This document shows positions 16,906-25,354 of a stretch of 25,416 bases of DNA, piece by piece (the stretch's first letter is position 1; every line of letters starts with the position of its first letter). The notes beneath the pieces were generated by a model, which made no database searches, had not been told where the DNA came from, and saw nothing but the letters and a program-made list of their open reading frames with translations. Position numbers and translations under genes: made by a program. Origin of the DNA: UBA7332 sp051648105 (GTDB taxonomy: Bacteria; Bacteroidota; Bacteroidia; Bacteroidales; UBA7332); contig JBOFEN010000111.1 in assembly GCA_051648105.1 (NCBI GenBank), forward strand, positions 1 through 25,416. Reading direction: 5' to 3'.

Positions 16906-18432
16906 ATGAAAAAGATATTAATGATTTTAGCCACCCTTTTCACGCTTAGTTCGTGTGATGGCTTTTTGGATGTTGATGCCGAGACAGGTATTCCAGAAGA
17001 GGTGGCAATTGAGACGATTGAAGATGTTCGTAAGTTTCGCATAGGAATTTATTCGGCATTTAAAAATTCTGGTGGTATTGCTTATACTGCTGTTCTAGCT
17101 TCTGAGATGCAAGCTGATCTAATGTTGCCTGTTCAAGGTAACACACAGGCATTCGCACAAGAAGTAAACTGGACACTTAATTCACAGAACTTTTCAGGTT
17201 CTTCTGTTTGGGAGTCTATGTATCAAGGAATCCAAAGAGCTAATTTCCTTCTCTCTAAAACGCCCGAACTTAAGTCAAAACTTGAGCAGCAGGGTACTTC
17301 TTCAGCTTTGAAGCAGATAGAGGAAATAGAGCAAGTAGAAGCGGAATGCTATTTTGCTCGTGCTTTTGCTCGTGTGGAACTAGTTAAACTTTTTGCAGAT
17401 CCTTATGACCCAGAGAAAGCATCTACACAATTAGCTCTACCGATATGGAACAAACATGGTCTAGGAAATCCTAAGAGAGAGACTATGGAGGTTTACTATA
17501 GAGAAGTATTAGCTGATATTGAGAGAGCTTCAGTTCTTACTCAAGGCCAGACTTCGGGTTATTCTGACCAAGTTTACTTTACTTTAGGTACAGTGCTTGC
17601 ATTGAAAACACGAGTTCATGTATATATGCAAAACTGGCAAGAGGCTGTTGAGACTGCAACAAGAGTAATTGAGGATTTCGATTATGAATTGGCTGATGCT
17701 AAGGATGCACCTATTTATTCTAACTCTTCATACTATAAAATGTGGAAGAATGATACTAGTAAGGAGATTATCTGGAAAGTAGCATATGTTAATACAGAGG
17801 AGAATCTTGCTTCTTTGGGTGGTAAATTAACTCAAATGGCAACTGGACTTCAGCAGCTTCCTGATTTTATTCCATCAAATGAGTTTCTAAATCTGTATCT
17901 ATCTAATGACATCCGTCGTAAAGTTTTCTTTATCGATGATGTTGCTACAGACTATTCTTCAGGATTGGTTGCAACTCTTTTATCAAAGTATCCTGGTAAC
18001 CCAGAGCTTAACAATAGTAGTGTAGAGCGTTACATAAATATGCCTAAGGTATTCAGACTTTCGGAGATCTATCTTCTTCGTGCTGAGGCTTACTACCATC
18101 TTAACAATTCAGCTCTTTCTTGTGCTGACTTGACGACACTTCTTAGTAAGCGTATTGACGGTACAGGTTATGAAGTTATTGCTTCAGGTGACGAGCTTCG
18201 TAGAATTATTCGTGAGGAGAGAGTTCGAGAACTTTGTATGGAGGGCCATCGTCTTTATGACTTGAAACGCTACAAACAAGGCTTTACTCGTGTTTCTCAA
18301 TCAGGAACTCAGCCAGTAGCCTCTAAACTTTCTATTAGTGCTACTAACGTGAGATTCACTTGGCCAATACCAAAACATGAACTGGATGTACCTAACTCAC
18401 AAATGGTGGGTAATGATAGTAACAACTTGTAA
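16906..18432 (+). CDS. SusD/RagB-family substrate-binding lipoprotein (508 aa)
   Basis: MKKILMILATLFTLSSC gives a lipoprotein signal with Cys17, followed by DGFLDVDAE, the classic SusD start (C-x-x-FLD). The N-terminal helical part includes WESMYQGIQRANFLL and AECYFARAFARVELVKLFADPY; TPR-like helices follow. RLSEIYLLRAEAYYHLNN and REERVRELCMEGHRLYDLKRY mark the C-terminal SusD region, and the end has the usual WPIPKHELDVPN. It forms the hinged lid of the SusC barrel encoded just upstream and decides substrate specificity. It is clearly different in sequence from the partial SusD at the start of the window, so the two are separate systems rather than a recent duplication. Confidence 0.97.
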   Translation: MKKILMILATLFTLSSCDGFLDVDAETGIPEEVAIETIEDVRKFRIGIYSAFKNSGGIAYTAVLASEMQADLMLPVQGNTQAFAQEVNWTLNSQNFSGSSVWESMYQGIQRANFLLSKTPELKSKLEQQGTSSALKQIEEIEQVEAECYFARAFARVELVKLFADPYDPEKASTQLALPIWNKHGLGNPKRETMEVYYREVLADIERASVLTQGQTSGYSDQVYFTLGTVLALKTRVHVYMQNWQEAVETATRVIEDFDYELADAKDAPIYSNSSYYKMWKNDTSKEIIWKVAYVNTEENLASLGGKLTQMATGLQQLPDFIPSNEFLNLYLSNDIRRKVFFIDDVATDYSSGLVATLLSKYPGNPELNNSSVERYINMPKVFRLSEIYLLRAEAYYHLNNSALSCADLTTLLSKRIDGTGYEVIASGDELRRIIREERVRELCMEGHRLYDLKRYKQGFTRVSQSGTQPVASKLSISATNVRFTWPIPKHELDVPNSQMVGNDSNNL

Positions 18433-18459
18433 TACCAATCTTAAATTAGAACTACCTTT

Positions 18460-19410
18460 ATGAGATTTCAGAATATTCTCACAGCAGCATTGCTGCTTCT
18501 CTCTATCACGGCTTGTTCGTTTGAGGAGGTTATTTACGATGGACCTAATATTGTATACTTCGATAATAAAGCTGTACTTCGTGAAGAGCTTGACGAACTA
18601 AACAGTGAGGTCGTATTTCGTTTGGTATCTCCTTTGGCCAAGTCTTACGATAGAGAATATAAGATTCAAAGAGCTATCGGAAGTACAATTGATGCTACGA
18701 ACTATGAGATCTTAACGACAAGTGTAATCATCCCTGCTGGTTCTTATTGGGGGGATGGTAAGGTTTCATTCAATGCTGATGCTCTTACGGCTCAAGTAGA
18801 CACTCTTGCTCTTCGTATTAACCCTATGGATGGACAAGTAGCTCAATTTGATGATGTACTAAAGATGTGTGTGTCTCGTCGTTGTAATTTCGATCCAATT
18901 CGCTACAAAGGTGAATACACATTCTTTTCTACTATGTTTGGTGGAGGGAAAACTCTTGAGTTAGATGTGGTAACAGACAATCAAGGAGTTATTGTTAAAG
19001 ATGAAATTAAGGTCTTGAGCTGGTATGGTCGTGGAAATGACGTTAATATCAAGTTTGAGCGTAGTCAAGATGGAAAGAGAATAGTACCTACTGTTGATGT
19101 TCAATCAGGTGGAGAAGTACAAACTTCCTCTGGGTTACTTCCTTTCAAGATACACACCTCTGAGATGTATAGCTACCCAGGACTTCCAAAAAGTGAAAAC
19201 GAATCATTCCTATTCACTTGCAGTGGAGAGATGACTATCTACCTCGTATTTGGAGTATTCCAAACACTTGATGATGGAACACTACAGACAGGTTATTTGA
19301 TTGGTAGCCCTTCTCCTGAGTACTTAACAAAAAATTCTTCACCATATAATCTTGGTAACTCAAAGGACTCTTCGAGTTTTACTATGAATGGTGAGGTGAG
19401 TTTTCAGTAA
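18460..19410 (+). CDS. SusCD-associated surface lipoprotein, DUF4843-like (316 aa)
   Basis: A lipoprotein signal ends at ITAC (Cys19), followed by SFEEVIYDGPNIVYFD. The early YFD strand, the Ig-like beta pattern (EVVFRLVSPLAKSYDREYKIQ), the ATNYEILTTSVIIPAG segment and the region CVSRRCNFDPIRYKGEYT match what is seen in DUF4843-type lipoproteins encoded directly after SusCD pairs. Members of this slot are thought to be accessory surface binding proteins. The gene lies 27 bases after susD and 24 before the PorV-like gene, so it is part of the same operon. The family name is from recognition of its pattern and position, not from a search; another SusCD-associated Ig-like lipoprotein family is possible. 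Confidence 0.75.
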   Translation: MRFQNILTAALLLLSITACSFEEVIYDGPNIVYFDNKAVLREELDELNSEVVFRLVSPLAKSYDREYKIQRAIGSTIDATNYEILTTSVIIPAGSYWGDGKVSFNADALTAQVDTLALRINPMDGQVAQFDDVLKMCVSRRCNFDPIRYKGEYTFFSTMFGGGKTLELDVVTDNQGVIVKDEIKVLSWYGRGNDVNIKFERSQDGKRIVPTVDVQSGGEVQTSSGLLPFKIHTSEMYSYPGLPKSENESFLFTCSGEMTIYLVFGVFQTLDDGTLQTGYLIGSPSPEYLTKNSSPYNLGNSKDSSSFTMNGEVSFQ

Positions 19411-19434
19411 GTCATAGAACATTCACAATAACCA

Positions 19435-20529
19435 ATGAGTATGAATAAATCAATTAAATTGCTTTCTCTTGCAATGGGTCTTACATCTTTTTCGGCTGTA
19501 TCCCTAGCGCAGAGTAGCGTTCCTAATCCTATACAGACTGCTGTGCCATTCTTGAACGAAGCAACTAATGCACGTTCTGCAGCTTTGGGTGGAAGTGGTA
19601 TCGCAACATCATCTGATCTTCATTCGATCTATCGAAACGTTGCTAAAACTGCTTTCTTTGACAAACAAGGTGGTGCCTCTCTTTCTTATAGTAATTTAGG
19701 ACAGAATCAGTTGACGTTTAATTCAATCTACAAGTTGGGGTCTAAACATGGTTTAACGTTGGGAGCAAGAGTGCTCCCAACTGTTACAACTAGTTTCGTT
19801 GATGACAAAGACCAGCTTGGCCAGGCTAAATCAAACAACTTTACAATTGATGCAGGTTATGCATATGCAATCAGACCATATTTTTCTTTAGGTCTAGCTA
19901 TGCACTACATCTATTCAAATCATGGTATCCCAGGTACAGAGGCAGTAAATACTCTAGCTTTTGATCTAGGAGCCTATTTCCACAAATCGTTTCAAGGATT
20001 TGGTATTCCAATGGCTTGGGGAGCTGGTTTGACACTCTCAAATATGGGGCCTAAGGTTACTTACTCAAATGGTGGAACATCAGAGTATATGCCAGCTAAT
20101 TTAGGTGTCGGCGGCTCTCTTTCTGCTACTTTATCGAAAGACCACTCATTAACTTTTTCTCTAGATTTTGACAAACTCATGGCACCAACACCAAAAAAAG
20201 CTACATCTGATCAGCTTTTGGGTACAACGCCTGATTATAATTTTGCAGAAGCAATGATTAAGTCATTTGGTGACGCTCCAGGAGGATTTTCTGAGGAGTT
20301 GAAAGAGGTGATGATATCAACGGGTCTAGAGTATAGTTATCGTGATTTTATTTTTGGTAGAGTGGGTTATCACTATCAAAATCCAACAAAAGGTGATTTT
20401 AGCTATCTTTCTTTGGGTGCTGGTGCAAACTATGCAAACTTTCAGCTTGATCTGAGTTATAATCATTCATTTGCATCCAACCCTTTGATATCAAATTTTA
20501 TAGCATTGTCACTTGGGTATAGCTTTTAA
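19435..20529 (+). CDS. PorV/PorQ-like outer-membrane beta-barrel protein (364 aa)
   Basis: The signal peptide (…AVSLAQ, cleavage near residue 26) is followed by NPIQTAVPFLNEATNARSAALGGSGIATSSDLHSIYRNVAKTAFF, which closely follows the PorV/PorQ family opening (PFL...DAR..ALG..G.A...D..S...N.A). The rest alternates beta strands with Gly/aromatic turns (LTLGARVLPTVTTSF, YFSLGLAMHYIYSN, SLGAGANYANFQLDLSYNHSF) and ends in an aromatic residue (SLGYSF), as in FadL-like 14-strand barrels. PorV is the outer-membrane shuttle that receives T9SS cargo; related proteins have other transport roles. Finding it inside a SusCD operon is unusual and suggests a dedicated partner for a T9SS substrate or for the transporter. 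A start at ATG 19441 (MNKSIK) is equally possible. Alternatively it is a general FadL-type barrel. Confidence 0.72.
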   Translation: MSMNKSIKLLSLAMGLTSFSAVSLAQSSVPNPIQTAVPFLNEATNARSAALGGSGIATSSDLHSIYRNVAKTAFFDKQGGASLSYSNLGQNQLTFNSIYKLGSKHGLTLGARVLPTVTTSFVDDKDQLGQAKSNNFTIDAGYAYAIRPYFSLGLAMHYIYSNHGIPGTEAVNTLAFDLGAYFHKSFQGFGIPMAWGAGLTLSNMGPKVTYSNGGTSEYMPANLGVGGSLSATLSKDHSLTFSLDFDKLMAPTPKKATSDQLLGTTPDYNFAEAMIKSFGDAPGGFSEELKEVMISTGLEYSYRDFIFGRVGYHYQNPTKGDFSYLSLGAGANYANFQLDLSYNHSFASNPLISNFIALSLGYSF

Positions 20530-20633
20530 TTATAGATTGTGTTTATTACGGAGTAAGAGGTATTAGAGCGTTATTTTTAAAGATTAAACGAGACTAAATT
20601 AACTTCAATAGTAACCAAATTAAAAATTAAAAG

Positions 20634-21746
20634 ATGAAAAGAAAACTATTTGGATTGATCTTTGCAGCAGCTGTTGCAACACCATTAGTAACACTAACTT
20701 CGTGTAGTGATGATGATAAATCAGAGGTTGTATTCACCCCGTTTATCAAAGTATACAACACTCAACTAACTTTTAATGAGACAATGACTCAAGCCCTAAT
20801 TCAAGGTATTGTTTCAAACGTTGAAATAGAGGTTGTTTCTTTCCCTTCGTGGATAGAGAGTGTGACACTTAGTTCCGAAAATGCTGGTGAGTTTTATACT
20901 GCAATTGTGACTCTTAAGTCAAATGATTATGACGATGCTAAGCGTGAAGGCGTGATTACCTTCAAAGACAAAGCCTCTGATTATGTCGCTGACTACACTA
21001 TTCTTTGTGATCCTAATTCATTCAATCTTAAACTTGAGTGGGCTAGCGAATTTGATGAGATTTTTGATTCTAGTTCAGATATAGAAGGTGGGATAACAAA
21101 AGCTATTGTTACTGTAACCTCTAGACCAGGAAAGGATGTTGAGATACGAGCTTACGAAAAAATGGGCTTTAGGTATGGTTCGGAACCTAGCGAGAATGTT
21201 ACAATAACAGAGGTGCCAGTGACTACACGTGCAGCCTATAATGTAAAGTCTTACGAAATTAGTTTTGCCAATTATCCTTTCTCTTCTGATTGGGGTTCAA
21301 ACCAGGTTCGTGAGTTCCGTATTTTCCCTGTTCCAGTTGAACAACTTGATATCTTCAATCCTAATCAAAACAGTGTAGAAGATTTTAAAGATGCAATTCA
21401 GTATCGTAATGATATTATTCGTATTGATGAGGGGCAATATATCAGTTTCCCTAACGAAGGCGGAGCAATTGATATTGCATTTCAAGCTAGCGAAGAGTGC
21501 AACATTCTATTAGGAGAATTAAATTTTGAAGATTGGAGTGTAACTCCACCTAATTTCTCGGACTACACTATCATTAAGAAATCTGAGTCAGCTATTGAGC
21601 GTGGTATGAAAACATATGTTTATACTATCACTATGGGAGCTTGCCCAGAAGATCTTGAGTGGGGACGCAACACAAGCATTATATTGCTCCCTTCTGACAA
21701 TAATCAGATAAAACAGTTGAATATGTCACAAGACGGATGGTATTGA
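20634..21746 (+). CDS. Surface lipoprotein with BACON-like domains (370 aa)
   Basis: LTSC (Cys24) followed by SDDDKSE is a textbook lipoprotein plus surface-export signal. Residues about 37-128 resemble a degenerate BACON domain (IKVYNTQLTFNET ... SFPSWIESV ... DDAKREGVITFKD). The centre is beta-rich with no family I recognise. Residues about 275-370 look like a second BACON-like module (YISFPNEGGAIDIAFQASE ... WSVTPP ... NTSIILLPSDNNQIKQLNMSQDGW), ending in the typical SQ-x-G. There is no enzyme motif, so it is probably a binding or spacer protein at the surface. It follows the PorV-like gene by 104 bases, a wider gap than within the rest of the operon, and is closed by the strong terminator at 21778-21814. 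Confidence 0.78.
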   Translation: MKRKLFGLIFAAAVATPLVTLTSCSDDDKSEVVFTPFIKVYNTQLTFNETMTQALIQGIVSNVEIEVVSFPSWIESVTLSSENAGEFYTAIVTLKSNDYDDAKREGVITFKDKASDYVADYTILCDPNSFNLKLEWASEFDEIFDSSSDIEGGITKAIVTVTSRPGKDVEIRAYEKMGFRYGSEPSENVTITEVPVTTRAAYNVKSYEISFANYPFSSDWGSNQVREFRIFPVPVEQLDIFNPNQNSVEDFKDAIQYRNDIIRIDEGQYISFPNEGGAIDIAFQASEECNILLGELNFEDWSVTPPNFSDYTIIKKSESAIERGMKTYVYTITMGACPEDLEWGRNTSIILLPSDNNQIKQLNMSQDGWY

Positions 21747-21777
21747 TCCTTTTCATACCATATATTTAATACAAATG

Positions 21778-21814
21778 AAAGCCAGAGAGACAATATACTC
21801 TCTCTGGCTTTTTT
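21778..21814 (+). terminator. Strong intrinsic terminator, immediately upstream of the DUF1573 gene
   Basis: AAAGCCAGAGAGA (21778-21790) pairs perfectly with TCTCTCTGGCTTT (21799-21811), an 8-base loop lies between, and the T-run continues to 21814. It lies 31 bases after the preceding stop. Only 12 bases separate its T-run from the next start codon (21827), leaving no room for a separate promoter downstream, so it may also act as an attenuator for the following genes. Confidence 0.9.
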
Positions 21815-21826
21815 AATAGCTAAAGT

Positions 21827-22906
21827 ATGATCCTCAACTTATTTAAATTCACTACACTTATTATTTGCGTAGCTCTCTCTTCTTGTACTGAGGCAAGACT
21901 AGTTAAACTTCATACTGGTGATATAGAATTAGGGCTACATACAGACAATAATAGCTTAGCTTTCAATATTTTACTACTGAATCAATCTTCATCTCCCATT
22001 AAGATAGACTCAATAACTACATCTGTATCATATTTGTCTCCCACAACACGTGTTAAAGAGTTAATCCAACCTGGAGATACTCTTGAGATACCGATGTCGT
22101 TATTTACTCATTCAATAAAGGGTGATATTGTTGCACAGGTTCGTATATTTAATAATAGTTCAAATAAACCCATTGAGCAGATCGTTAAAGCCTCAATACA
22201 AGCTACCCCTGCAGATATCTCTCAGCTATGTACTGTTCCCTTCGGGCCTCTACTGATTGACAGAAACCTAATTAGCATGAATGCCATTCTTGTTGGGAAA
22301 GAGGTTTCTGACTCCATCTTAGTTTATAACCCTACAGATAGAGCTGTAACAATTACCCTTCCAAGAGCCTACGGCAATACCAATGTCACAATGAGCTCAA
22401 ACGTAATCAATCCACGAAAGGCTGATTACATTATTATTAGAGCTAAATATGATGATGAGACGAAGATTGGAGAGAGGGTCTTTCACAACTTCCGATTCAA
22501 TTTTGACAGAAATTTATCAACAGATGCTTATATATATTTACAAGGAGAATTAGATGAAGATTTTTCATCGTTAACCACTCGTGAACTCAAAGAAGCTCCC
22601 TTAGCTTATGTCGAAACCCAAAGTTTTGATTTTGGGACGATAGATGAGGGTCAAGAAGTAACCCACAGTTTTAACCTAACCAACAAAGGCAAAAGGATAC
22701 TCTTGATAAGAAGTGCATCTTCGTCATGCGATTGTACCTTACTGAAATTACAAAAAGACTCTATTTTACCTGGCGAATCCATTCCTCTTACTCTTTACTT
22801 TAATTCTAAGGGTAAATATGGTGCGCAGCAGAGACAGATAAAGATCAAAACAAACGATCCCCAAAATTCAATTATTGAGCTTTGGTTAACTGGAGAAGTT
22901 AAATGA
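21827..22906 (+). CDS. DUF1573-domain lipoprotein (359 aa)
   Basis: The signal peptide ends at LSSC (Cys20), followed by TEARLVK, without the acidic surface-export signature seen in its neighbours, so it may stay on the periplasmic side. Residues about 30-125 form an Ig-like beta domain (LAFNILLLNQSSSPIKIDSI). The C-terminal ~100 residues are a clear DUF1573 domain: SFDFGTIDEGQEVTHSFNLTN, then SSCDCT with the conserved Cys301-x-Cys303, then LPGESIPLTLYFNSKGKYG and IKIKTNDPQNSIIELWLTGEV. DUF1573 is an ASH/HYDIN-like Ig fold common in Bacteroidota lipoproteins, with no established biochemical role. The gene precedes the S8 protease by 55 bases on the same strand and probably forms a pair with it. 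A terminator hairpin sits 12 bases before its start. Confidence 0.88.
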   Translation: MILNLFKFTTLIICVALSSCTEARLVKLHTGDIELGLHTDNNSLAFNILLLNQSSSPIKIDSITTSVSYLSPTTRVKELIQPGDTLEIPMSLFTHSIKGDIVAQVRIFNNSSNKPIEQIVKASIQATPADISQLCTVPFGPLLIDRNLISMNAILVGKEVSDSILVYNPTDRAVTITLPRAYGNTNVTMSSNVINPRKADYIIIRAKYDDETKIGERVFHNFRFNFDRNLSTDAYIYLQGELDEDFSSLTTRELKEAPLAYVETQSFDFGTIDEGQEVTHSFNLTNKGKRILLIRSASSSCDCTLLKLQKDSILPGESIPLTLYFNSKGKYGAQQRQIKIKTNDPQNSIIELWLTGEVK

Positions 22907-22961
22907 GGATTGAACAATCAGAATATTACATAATCCAAAACAATAAACTAAACTACTAGGA

Positions 22962-25169
22962 ATGAAAGCGAAGAAGATCATGCCACTGGTACTAGCCGGT
23001 GCACTAGGAGTGGGCTTTCAAAGTTGCTCCAATGAAGTCATAGATATTAAAGAGTCTAGTGTGGCAAATACTCAAAGCGAGATGGTTAGAGCTATTCTTA
23101 GCGATTCTCGTGCCGCATATATGTCACTTGAGAATGTTGAGACTAATTCAATCTATGTTAAACTTAGAAATCCTTTGTCTGCTTCTGCGCTTGAAGCTCG
23201 TAATGCTGGGATTGTCATGACAGGTCTTCAGGAGATTGATGCTATAGCTCAAGAGATAGAAGTTGTAGAGATGAAGCGTGTTTTTCGTCATGCAGGTAAA
23301 TTTGAAGCACGTCACCAAGCTTGGGGACTTGATAGATGGTATAAAGTGACTTTTACTGGAGATGCCTCTCTTGCACAATCAGTATATAGCTATTCTAGAT
23401 CTTCAGAGGTTGAGTTTGTACAAACCATTCAGCAGCCTTCGCATTTGGCAAAACCATCAGAGCGTTTCCCTAATTTCTATGCAGGGTTAAGCCAAGAGTC
23501 ATCTCCTTATGCGACTATTTTACCAGCTAATGATCCTCACTTACCTAAGCAGTGGCATTACGGACGAATGCAAGATTCTGAGTGGGCACGTGAAGGTGCT
23601 GATATCTCTCTTTACGATGCATGGAAGATAAATGCTGGTGATAGATCTGTTGTTGTTGCAATTGTAGATACAGGTGTGAAATTTGATCACCCAGATTTGG
23701 CTGACAATATGTGGATCAATGAGGGCGAAATACCTGGTAACGGTATTGATGATGACAATAATGGTTACATAGATGATTATTATGGATTCAACTTTGCTAT
23801 AAATTCTGGAACTATCATTGGCGAGAGTCATGGTACTCACGTTGCAGGTACTGTTTCTGCTACTAACAACAATGGTATTGGTGTAGGTGGTGTTGCAGGT
23901 GGTACTGGAAAAGGTGATGGTGTACGTATTATGAGCTGCCAAATATCCTCAAATAATACGTGGGGTGGTCAGCCTGAAGCCTTCACTTACTCTGCAGATA
24001 TGGGAGCAGTGATCTCTCAAAACAGCTGGGGATATACTCAAGCTGGATTCCGCGACAAGACGGTTGAGGATGCAATGGACTACTTCAATAATGCACAGCG
24101 CCCAGAAGGATCTCCTATGCAAGGAGGTATGATATATTTCGCCTCAGGAAATAGTAACTCTGGAGCTACATTCTTTCCAGGCGCATACAATTTTGAGTAT
24201 AAAGACGGTCTTATGTTAGGATGTTATGCTGTTTCTTCAACAGACTATAATATGAAGAAAGCAGATTACTCTAACTACGGTTCGCAGTATGTTGATCTCT
24301 CTGCTCCGGGAGGATCTAGTGTTGCAAATAAAGCTGTTTTGAGTACTGACGTTGTGGGTACTGGTTATAGCTATAAAGAGGGAACCTCTATGGCATGTCC
24401 TCACGTTTCAGGCATTGCGGCCTTAGTGGTATCACACCATAAGGGAAATATAGACCCGATGAAAGCTCATGAATTGATTATAGCATCTGCTAAATCTCTG
24501 CAAGAGACAGAACCTCAGTATGCTTCGGCTATGGGTGTTGGACTTGTTGATGCTTTAGGTTCTCTTGCAGAGGATGATCATACACCTCCTGTAGCTATTG
24601 AGAACCTAGCCCTTGAGGAATCTTTCGAGCAGTACTATCTTAATTGGACTTCCGTGTTAGACCCGAATGATGGTGTTGCAAAGAAATATCAGATCATCTA
24701 CCATTCAGAGCCTATTACAGCTTCAAACTGGAGCAGTGCTTATAAAGTAGTTACTTACTCTGATAACTCAATCAAGCAGGGACAGAACTTCCGCCGTAAA
24801 CTTGATCTTACAGAGCAAGAGATTGATTCTAATGGATGGTATATTGCTATTATTGCAGAGGATAAATGGGGTAACAAATCAGAACTATCTAACGAAGTAT
24901 CTCTTAAGTTAATTGATGCTGACGAGGTAATCCTAACACCTAATGTGGTTGTGCGTAAAGCAGATCTTATCTGGGGTGCTGACTTCAAAAACAAGAAGAC
25001 TGTAAGGGTTTATAATAGCGCTAAACGTTTGGTTGCAGAGATGAGTCTAGGCTCAACAAACGGTATTGGAACTAAAACTATTGACTTCTCAAATCTACCT
25101 ACTGGTAGTTACACTATAGTTCTAGAGTCTACTTCTTTGACTCGTGAGATCAATTTTCTTAAGAAGTAA
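22962..25169 (+). CDS. Subtilisin-family (S8) serine protease with lipobox-like signal and T9SS-type C-terminus (735 aa)
   Basis: The catalytic triad is visible: Asp236 (AIVDTGVKFDHPDL), His290 (HGTHVAGT) and Ser476 (GTSMACPHVSG); oxyanion Asn397 lies in FASGNSN. Residues about 30-165 form a prodomain like the subtilase N-terminal domain of Bacteroidota. Between Asp and His is an acidic loop (NGIDDDNNGYIDDYYGFNF) typical of this clade and likely to bind calcium. Residues ~544-655 resemble a fibronectin-III module. The last ~75 residues (KTVRVYNSAKRLVAEM, then LPTGSYTIVLES and REINFLKK) fit a type A T9SS sorting domain. The N-terminus has Cys22 in GFQSC, a weak lipobox followed by SNEV. It is likely a surface or secreted endopeptidase supplying peptides to the nearby SusCD. 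It pairs with the DUF1573 gene and ends before a hairpin terminator. Confidence 0.95.
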   Translation: MKAKKIMPLVLAGALGVGFQSCSNEVIDIKESSVANTQSEMVRAILSDSRAAYMSLENVETNSIYVKLRNPLSASALEARNAGIVMTGLQEIDAIAQEIEVVEMKRVFRHAGKFEARHQAWGLDRWYKVTFTGDASLAQSVYSYSRSSEVEFVQTIQQPSHLAKPSERFPNFYAGLSQESSPYATILPANDPHLPKQWHYGRMQDSEWAREGADISLYDAWKINAGDRSVVVAIVDTGVKFDHPDLADNMWINEGEIPGNGIDDDNNGYIDDYYGFNFAINSGTIIGESHGTHVAGTVSATNNNGIGVGGVAGGTGKGDGVRIMSCQISSNNTWGGQPEAFTYSADMGAVISQNSWGYTQAGFRDKTVEDAMDYFNNAQRPEGSPMQGGMIYFASGNSNSGATFFPGAYNFEYKDGLMLGCYAVSSTDYNMKKADYSNYGSQYVDLSAPGGSSVANKAVLSTDVVGTGYSYKEGTSMACPHVSGIAALVVSHHKGNIDPMKAHELIIASAKSLQETEPQYASAMGVGLVDALGSLAEDDHTPPVAIENLALEESFEQYYLNWTSVLDPNDGVAKKYQIIYHSEPITASNWSSAYKVVTYSDNSIKQGQNFRRKLDLTEQEIDSNGWYIAIIAEDKWGNKSELSNEVSLKLIDADEVILTPNVVVRKADLIWGADFKNKKTVRVYNSAKRLVAEMSLGSTNGIGTKTIDFSNLPTGSYTIVLESTSLTREINFLKK

Positions 25170-25186
25170 TATTTAGCGTATATATT

Positions 25187-25247
25187 AATTGGGTACTATC
25201 CACAAGTCCTTAAGGGAGTGGGATTGTACCCAATTCATTTTTTATTA
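25187..25247 (+). terminator. Intrinsic terminator after the S8 protease gene
   Basis: AATTGGGTAC (25187-25196) pairs with GTACCCAATT (25226-25235); the intervening bases can pair further (ATCCAC with GTGGGAT, with a bulge). The stem is followed by CATTTTTTATT. It begins 17 bases after the protease stop codon and closes the 21827-25169 unit. Confidence 0.85.
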
Positions 25248-25280
25248 TTGCTGTCCGGTAAAAGTTTTTTGACGCACAAA

Positions 25281-25316
25281 AAAAGGGTTGAATCTTCAAT
25301 TAGATTCAACCCTTTT
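25281..25316. terminator. Terminator-like hairpin in the IS leader
   Basis: AAAAGGGTTGAATCT (25281-25295) pairs perfectly over 15 bp with 25302-25316 around the loop TCAATT. On the - strand it is followed by a seven-base T-run (A-run 25278-25284 on +), on the + strand only by TTTT within the stem. It may stop outside transcripts from entering the transposase gene, or leftward transcripts from leaving the element. Confidence 0.75.
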
Positions 25317-25354
25317 GGTTTACTTTATGGTTTCCGACTCCAAATATTTCAACC

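Noticed and set aside
1..18432. The two SusD genes as a recent duplication
   Set aside because: Their C-terminal regions differ strongly (NLIDERYVELG/GERYYDLVRTGKA-type versus REERVRELCMEGHRLYDLKRY), beyond shared family motifs.
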